From assembly GCA_046735055.1 (NCBI GenBank), contig JBKPSO010000179.1:1-9528 (forward strand): a DNA stretch of 9,528 nt, read 5' to 3'. Position numbers and translations under genes: made by a program. Shown here piece by piece: positions 6,177-9,528 of this stretch; position 1 is the first letter of the stretch; the number at the start of each line of letters is the position of its first letter. The notes beneath the pieces are model-generated. The model saw only the letters and a list, made by a program, of their open reading frames with translations. It ran no database searches and was not told the DNA's origin. This DNA comes from DATBLE01 sp046735055 (GTDB lineage Bacteria; Actinomycetota; Thermoleophilia; Gaiellales; Gaiellaceae).

Positions 6177-7520
6177 CTATCGTTCCCACGCTGGCGGTGG
6201 ATAGGACGCGCCGCTCGTCAGCTTGAACTTGGCTTCAGCTGCTCGCGCGGCCTTGATCTCGGGCGTGACAGCCGCGATCGGGAAGCAGGGCTCCAACTCG
6301 ACCATCTTCCCGTTCTTGCCCGTGCTCGTCAGGTCCCAGTTGTTCGGCACGTGCCCCGGGAGCCTGCCGGAGTAGAACGGCCTGCAGAGAAGATCGGTCT
6401 TCCAGTTCTTGATCCTCGTGAACGCTGCGTTCACGCCCGCAGGGGTGAGCTGGCTCGGTTTCAGCGTCAGCAGCACCTCGGTGGCGACGCGGGCATCGAG
6501 GAAGCCGAACTCGCCGAAGGACGACAGTCCCCACTTCTTGGGGGTGTACCTGGCATACACCTGGCGGTAGAGGGCGGCGTCCGGCCCCTTCGTGGTGAAG
6601 GGCTGGAGCTCGGTGTTGATTCCGATCTTGCCGTCCCAGAAGGAGCCGGCCCTCGCGGCGAACCGCGTGTCGTAGGCGGGCGTCGAGGCGGCCCATCGCA
6701 CCTTGTTCGCGATTCCCTGCTGCTCCGCGGCCTTGAGGACGGTCAGGACCTGGTCAGTGGTGAAGTCGAGGATCACGCCGCCGCCCTCGCCCGCCAGCTG
6801 CACGTACTTCAGGGCGTACGACGCCTGGGTCGGATACGGGTCGTGAACGTCGTAGGCCTTGAGGCCCTTCGACTTCGCGAACTCGACTGCGGGCTTGTTC
6901 CACGTTCCGGCGGCGTCGACGCCGGTCGGTGCGACCGAGACGATCGACTTGGCGCCCGCTCGGACGAGGTACTGGGCCGCACCCAGGGTGCTGTATGCCG
7001 GGCCCATGTTGATCGGGATGTGGTACGGAGTCCCGCCGTAGCAGAGGTCGTGGACGCCGTCGCCGATCACGTAGAACTTCTTCAGCGCGTAGTACTTCGC
7101 GTTGACAGCGCAGTCCATGACGTCGATCGTCCCGACGAGCGCGACGACGTGTTCCTGCTCGATGAGCTTCTTCGCGAACGCCGCCACGAGCTCCGGATTG
7201 ATCGGGTCTACGTGGACGATGTAGCGGATCGGCCGGCCGTTGATCCCGCCGTTGTCGTTCACGCAGTTGAAGTAGGCGCGTACGTTGTCCGTGATCTCGT
7301 CCCAGTTGACACCGGGGGCGACAGTGACGATCGCGCCGATGTTGATCGGCCTGCCCGTTGCCTTCTTGCCGGTACCGAGGCCGCAAACGCTCTTGGTCGG
7401 TGACGGCTTTCCGGACCCGACCGGTGGCGCGGTGGAGCCCGAGCCGACGCCGACGGCGAGCACGACCACCGGGACGAGTACGGCGAGGACCGCGGCCAGG
7501 GCAGTTTTCCGCAACTTCAT
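6177..7520 (-). CDS. Extracytoplasmic substrate-binding protein of Liv-type ABC importer (LivJ/LivK-like)
   Basis: Secreted ligand-capturing protein of 447 residues for the downstream permeases. Residues 1-26 form a Sec-type signal (MKLRK then a run of Ala/Val/Leu). No Cys follows it in a lipobox; the first Cys is residue 46, after a Gly/Ser/Pro/Lys-rich linker. The mature domain begins with the family pattern PINIGAIVTVAPGVNWDE (58-75), then NGGINGRPIRYIVHVD (90-105), then VVALVGTIDV (125-134) and a two-lobe layout. Six cysteines (46, 86, 137, 160, 379, 412) could make disulphides outside the cell. ATG 7520 has a very strong GGGAGGAAGG ribosome site; longer frames to 7898 are shadow sequence. 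The protein is longer than the roughly 370 residues of E. coli LivJ. The ligand cannot be told from the sequence; a hydroxy/oxo acid, amino acid or aromatic acid is possible. Confidence 0.93.
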   Translation of the reverse strand: MKLRKTALAAVLAVLVPVVVLAVGVGSGSTAPPVGSGKPSPTKSVCGLGTGKKATGRPINIGAIVTVAPGVNWDEITDNVRAYFNCVNDNGGINGRPIRYIVHVDPINPELVAAFAKKLIEQEHVVALVGTIDVMDCAVNAKYYALKKFYVIGDGVHDLCYGGTPYHIPINMGPAYSTLGAAQYLVRAGAKSIVSVAPTGVDAAGTWNKPAVEFAKSKGLKAYDVHDPYPTQASYALKYVQLAGEGGGVILDFTTDQVLTVLKAAEQQGIANKVRWAASTPAYDTRFAARAGSFWDGKIGINTELQPFTTKGPDAALYRQVYARYTPKKWGLSSFGEFGFLDARVATEVLLTLKPSQLTPAGVNAAFTRIKNWKTDLLCRPFYSGRLPGHVPNNWDLTSTGKNGKMVELEPCFPIAAVTPEIKAARAAEAKFKLTSGASYPPPAWER

Positions 7521-7553
7521 CCTTCCTCCCTTCCCTTCGTTCCTTGATCCTCC
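7521..7553 (-). promoter_or_regulatory. Extended polypurine ribosome-binding tract of the binding-protein gene
   Basis: The minus strand before ATG 7520 is almost only purines for about 33 nt (interrupted by a TC and a C) and contains several Shine-Dalgarno-like cores: GGAGGA, AAGGAA, AAGGGAAGGGAGGAAGG. The core closest to the start overlaps it at good spacing. Repeated purine cores in an unpaired leader would favour high initiation. This fits the need for binding protein in excess over its membrane partners. The tract is seen directly; high expression is inferred. Confidence 0.6.
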
Positions 7554-7662
7554 GGCGTGGCGGAGCGGCTCCGGTGCGCAGGGCCGAGCCGGGTCGGTGG
7601 CAGTGGGTGAAGTTCTCACATCTTGACCCTCTCTGCAAGACACTGTTCGAAGTATCGGGACG
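7554..7662 (-). promoter_or_regulatory. Intergenic leader upstream of the importer, possible operator/internal promoter
   Basis: This is the main part of the only gap above 100 nt. On the minus strand, from 5' to 3', it holds an imperfect palindrome ACTTCGAACAGT (7653-7642), then TCTTG and CAAGA half-sites separated by 10 nt (7640-7621), then a GC-rich stretch with CGGAG-CCG-CTCCG (7573-7561) that can fold. The paired half-sites look like a possible regulator site, and a small internal promoter for the transporter is plausible. I could not find a convincing -35/-10 pair, and there is no T-rich terminator after the ThDP-enzyme stop at 7663. Read-through from the upstream genes remains possible. 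Confidence 0.3.
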
Positions 7663-9276
7663 TCAGGGTGCAAACGTGGTCGTCGGCGCGACGACCACGT
7701 CGAGGAGCAGCGGCGTCGTGCTCCGAGCGAGGCCGGGCACCGCCTCGTCGAGTGCCGTGAGCAGCCCGTCGTGGGTCGTGATCCGCTGCGCGGGACAGCC
7801 GAATCCGCGTGCGACCGTCGCCACCTCCACCTCGCCGAACGATGGCCAGGGCCCGGCGCCGCCCCCTTGCTTCTCGGCGAGCCGGTCCATGACCACATAG
7901 CCGCCGTTCGAGAGGACGACCCACAGCGGTCCGGCCCCGTAGTGGACGGCGCTCCAGCCGGCGTGCACGCCGTAGAGCGCCGAGCCGTCGCCCGCGACGG
8001 CGACGATCGGCCGGTCGGGGAGGGCCAGCTTGAGCCCGGCGGCCGCCGGCAGGGCGAAGCCGAGCCCGCCCTGAGCGGCGCTCAGGTAGCCAAGCGGCTC
8101 TCGGGCGGGGAGGCGATCGTGGATGTCCGGACGGTCGACCGGCGCCTCCTCGATCACGACGGCGTTCCGGGGGAGGCGCTCGGCGAGCGCGGCGAGGACG
8201 TGGCTCGCGGTCAGCGGCTCGCCCGGGCCCGGGGGCTCGGGCGCAACCGGCGCCGCCCGTGGCTCGGGCGGCTGCGTCTCCCGCTGCGGCACGCGAGCGG
8301 CGAGCTCGCGGACGACCGGCGGGATCGGGGCGAGGACGCTGAGCTCGGCGGGACTGCGGTGGACCTCGTCCGCGTCGTCGCCGACGACTGCGATCGCGGT
8401 GCCGGGCGCGGTGAAACGGCCCGCGACGAACGCGGTCTGGCGGAAGACGGGAGCACCGACCACGAGCAGCGCGTCGAAGGGGGCAAGCGTCTCTCGGAGC
8501 CGGGTCCGGTCGGCGGGGAGCACGCCCTGGTAGGCCGGGTGGTCCTGCGGGAAGCCGGCGCGGGCGCCGAACGGCTCCTGAAAGACGGGTGCACGGAGTT
8601 TGTCGACCAGTTCGACGAGGGCCGCCCAGGTCTCCGGCTCGTCGGCGCCGGCGCCGACCACGAGCGCCGGCCGCGCGGCCGCGACCAGAAACGAGCCGAG
8701 CGCGTCGACCGCCTCGGGGTCGGCCGCGGCCGCCCGTAGCACGGTGCCGACGGCGGCGGCGGGCTCGCGGTCCTCGTCGGCGGGCTCGAGCCAGTCGCCC
8801 ATAGGGACGATCACGAGCGCGGGGCCGCGCCGGGAGACGGCAGAGTGGTAGGCGCGCTCGATCGCAGCGGGCACGTCCTGTGCAGTCGCCGGAGTCTCGA
8901 CCGAGACGGGGTATTCGCCTGCGAGGCCGTCCAGCCGTCCGGCGAGGAACGGCTCGTAGGCGAGGTGACGCCGGTCCTGCTGGCCGACGAGGACGATGAG
9001 CGGCGCGCGGTTCACCCGCGCGGTCGCGAGCCCGCTGATGCCCGTGCCGAGCCCCGCCGTCGTGTGCAGCAGGACGAGCGCGGGCTCGTTCCGGCCGATC
9101 GCATAGCCGCTGGCCATCCCCACGACCGTCCCCTCGTGCAGGCCGAGGACGAAGCGGAGGTCCTCCGGCAGCCCCGTGAGGAACGGCACCTCGGTGGAGC
9201 CGGGGTTCGCGAACATCGTCGTCAGCCCGCGGCGCCGGAAGAGGTCGAAGGTCGCGTCGCGGACGAGGCGGCTCAG
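7663..9276 (-). CDS. Benzoylformate decarboxylase-like ThDP-dependent enzyme (CTG start)
   Basis: Thiamine-diphosphate enzyme of 537 residues, expected to decarboxylate a 2-oxo acid to an aldehyde or to join aldehydes. The N-terminal pyrimidine-binding domain has NPGSTEVPFL (Ser27), Glu48 (LHEGTVVGMASGYA), which activates ThDP, and His71 (LLHTTAGLG). These match Ser26, Glu47 and His70 of Pseudomonas putida benzoylformate decarboxylase, recalled from memory. The middle domain has GAPVFRQT (274-281), where Thr281 replaces that enzyme's His281. A Pro/Ala-rich linker follows near 330-365. The C-terminal domain has GGLGFALPAA and the Mg/ThDP motif GDGSALYG...SNGGY. CTG 9276 is chosen because it overlaps the upstream stop (CTGA), has GAGGAGG seven bases before it, and gives the family's N-terminus and length. 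GTG 9375 lacks a ribosome site and adds shadow sequence; ATG 9216 would cut the first strand. The true substrate is unknown. Confidence 0.9.
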   Translation of the reverse strand: MSRLVRDATFDLFRRRGLTTMFANPGSTEVPFLTGLPEDLRFVLGLHEGTVVGMASGYAIGRNEPALVLLHTTAGLGTGISGLATARVNRAPLIVLVGQQDRRHLAYEPFLAGRLDGLAGEYPVSVETPATAQDVPAAIERAYHSAVSRRGPALVIVPMGDWLEPADEDREPAAAVGTVLRAAAADPEAVDALGSFLVAAARPALVVGAGADEPETWAALVELVDKLRAPVFQEPFGARAGFPQDHPAYQGVLPADRTRLRETLAPFDALLVVGAPVFRQTAFVAGRFTAPGTAIAVVGDDADEVHRSPAELSVLAPIPPVVRELAARVPQRETQPPEPRAAPVAPEPPGPGEPLTASHVLAALAERLPRNAVVIEEAPVDRPDIHDRLPAREPLGYLSAAQGGLGFALPAAAGLKLALPDRPIVAVAGDGSALYGVHAGWSAVHYGAGPLWVVLSNGGYVVMDRLAEKQGGGAGPWPSFGEVEVATVARGFGCPAQRITTHDGLLTALDEAVPGLARSTTPLLLDVVVAPTTTFAP

Positions 9277-9528
9277 CCCCAGACCTCCTCGGCGACCTCG
9301 ACGACGAGCCCCAGCTTTGCTGCCTGGTCCTCGACCGTGAGCGCGTTCCCAGCGACCGTCGAGGCAAAGCCGCACTGCGGCGAGAGACAGAGCTGCTCGA
9401 CGTCGACGAAGCGGGCGGCCTCCTCGATGCGGCGCTTCAGCTCGTCCGCCCGCTCGAGCTCGCCGCGCTTCGTCGTCACGAGGCCGAGGACGGCGACCTT
9501 GCCCTTGGGCAGGAACCGCAGCGGCTCG
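9273..9528 (-). CDS. MetE-like (cobalamin-independent methionine synthase, C-terminal type) protein, 5' end missing
   Basis: The last 84 residues of a protein of the MetE C-terminal barrel family; the beginning is outside the window. The sequence runs PLRFLPKGKVAVLGLVTTK, then a Glu-rich helix (ELERADELKRRIEEAARF), then LCLSPQCGFASTVAGN and a final helix ending VAEEVWG. In MetE the Cys of the (S/N)PxCG motif is the last ligand of the catalytic zinc, and it is present here. Members include methionine synthase, single-domain methyltransferases and epoxyalkane:coenzyme M transferase, so a methyl-transfer or thiol-alkyl role is possible and a role in methionine synthesis is not certain. The start codon cannot be seen; the frame is open through the window end, so the internal GTG at 9479 is not the start. 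Its stop overlaps the ThDP enzyme's CTG, implying co-translation. Confidence 0.85.
   Translation of the reverse strand, partial: EPLRFLPKGKVAVLGLVTTKRGELERADELKRRIEEAARFVDVEQLCLSPQCGFASTVAGNALTVEDQAAKLGLVVEVAEEVWG
9284..9290 (-). promoter_or_regulatory. Shine-Dalgarno site deciding the CTG start at 9276
   Basis: GAGGAGG on the minus strand lies seven bases before CTG 9276, inside the last codons of the MetE-like gene. No ATG, GTG or TTG lies in the ThDP-enzyme frame between GTG 9375 and ATG 9216, so this site points to CTG as the initiator, coupled to termination at the overlapping TGA. Confidence 0.6.

Noticed and set aside
6351..7403. Plus-strand 350-codon frame opposite the binding protein gene
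   Set aside because: Highly charged Arg/Asp/Val-rich shadow sequence; the minus-strand gene has a signal peptide, strong ribosome site and family motifs.
7771..8739. Plus-strand 322-codon frame opposite the ThDP enzyme gene
   Set aside because: Low-complexity antisense translation with no domain; the ThDP enzyme motifs on the minus strand are decisive.
7663..9375. GTG 9375 as start of the ThDP enzyme
   Set aside because: No Shine-Dalgarno upstream, 103 nt overlap with the MetE-like gene, and an Arg/Gly-rich extension absent from the family.
1..9528. CRISPR array, tRNA/rRNA, insertion sequence or phage genes
   Set aside because: I saw no regularly spaced repeats, no cloverleaf with a CCA end, no transposase motifs and no terminal inverted repeats in reading both strands.

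Overview
The window is GC-rich DNA from a bacterium. Codons have G or C at most third positions, GTG, TTG and CTG starts are frequent, and genes often overlap by 4 nt. This style, with the gene families present, suggests an actinobacterium, possibly of the Thermoleophilia/Gaiellales type. That placement is inference, because there is no rRNA or other phylogenetic marker here.

All ten genes I can support lie on the minus strand, so transcription runs from high to low coordinates. In that order: (1) the last 84 codons of a MetE-like (cobalamin-independent methionine synthase C-terminal type) protein, 9528-9273; (2) a benzoylformate-decarboxylase-like ThDP enzyme, 9276-7663, apparently starting at CTG; (3) a 142-nt leader, the largest non-coding gap, 7662-7521; (4) a complete branched-chain amino acid type (HAAT/Liv) ABC importer: binding protein 7520-6177, permeases LivH-like 6131-5202 and LivM-like 5195-4113, ATPases LivG-like 4116-3400 and LivF-like 3403-2642; (5) a 'gluconate 2-dehydrogenase subunit 3' small subunit, 2645-2271, and its GMC-type FAD dehydrogenase, 2274-886; (6) after a 64-nt gap holding a GC hairpin, a Zn-dependent alcohol dehydrogenase, 821-1, running off the window.

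Five junctions are 4-nt NTGA stop/start overlaps (CTGA, GTGA, TTGA, GTGA, GTGA), and the three importer/oxidoreductase boundaries are among them. This implies co-transcription and translational coupling. A reasonable reading is a catabolic unit. The importer brings in a small organic acid or similar compound. The GMC/small-subunit pair and the Zn-ADH oxidise or reduce alcohol/carbonyl groups, and the ThDP enzyme cleaves a 2-oxo acid to an aldehyde. The substrate cannot be read from the sequence. Liv-type importers carry amino acids but also aromatic acids, amides and urea, and the ThDP/ADH partners make an aryl or branched 2-oxo/2-hydroxy acid plausible.

Points that stand out are the CTG start of the ThDP enzyme, its Thr at the position of active-site His281 of Pseudomonas benzoylformate decarboxylase, the ferredoxin-like CxxCxxCxxxCP motif in the GMC protein together with no visible export signal on either subunit, and a degenerate ABC signature in the LivG-like ATPase. 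I saw no tRNA, rRNA, CRISPR array, insertion sequence or convincing plus-strand gene.
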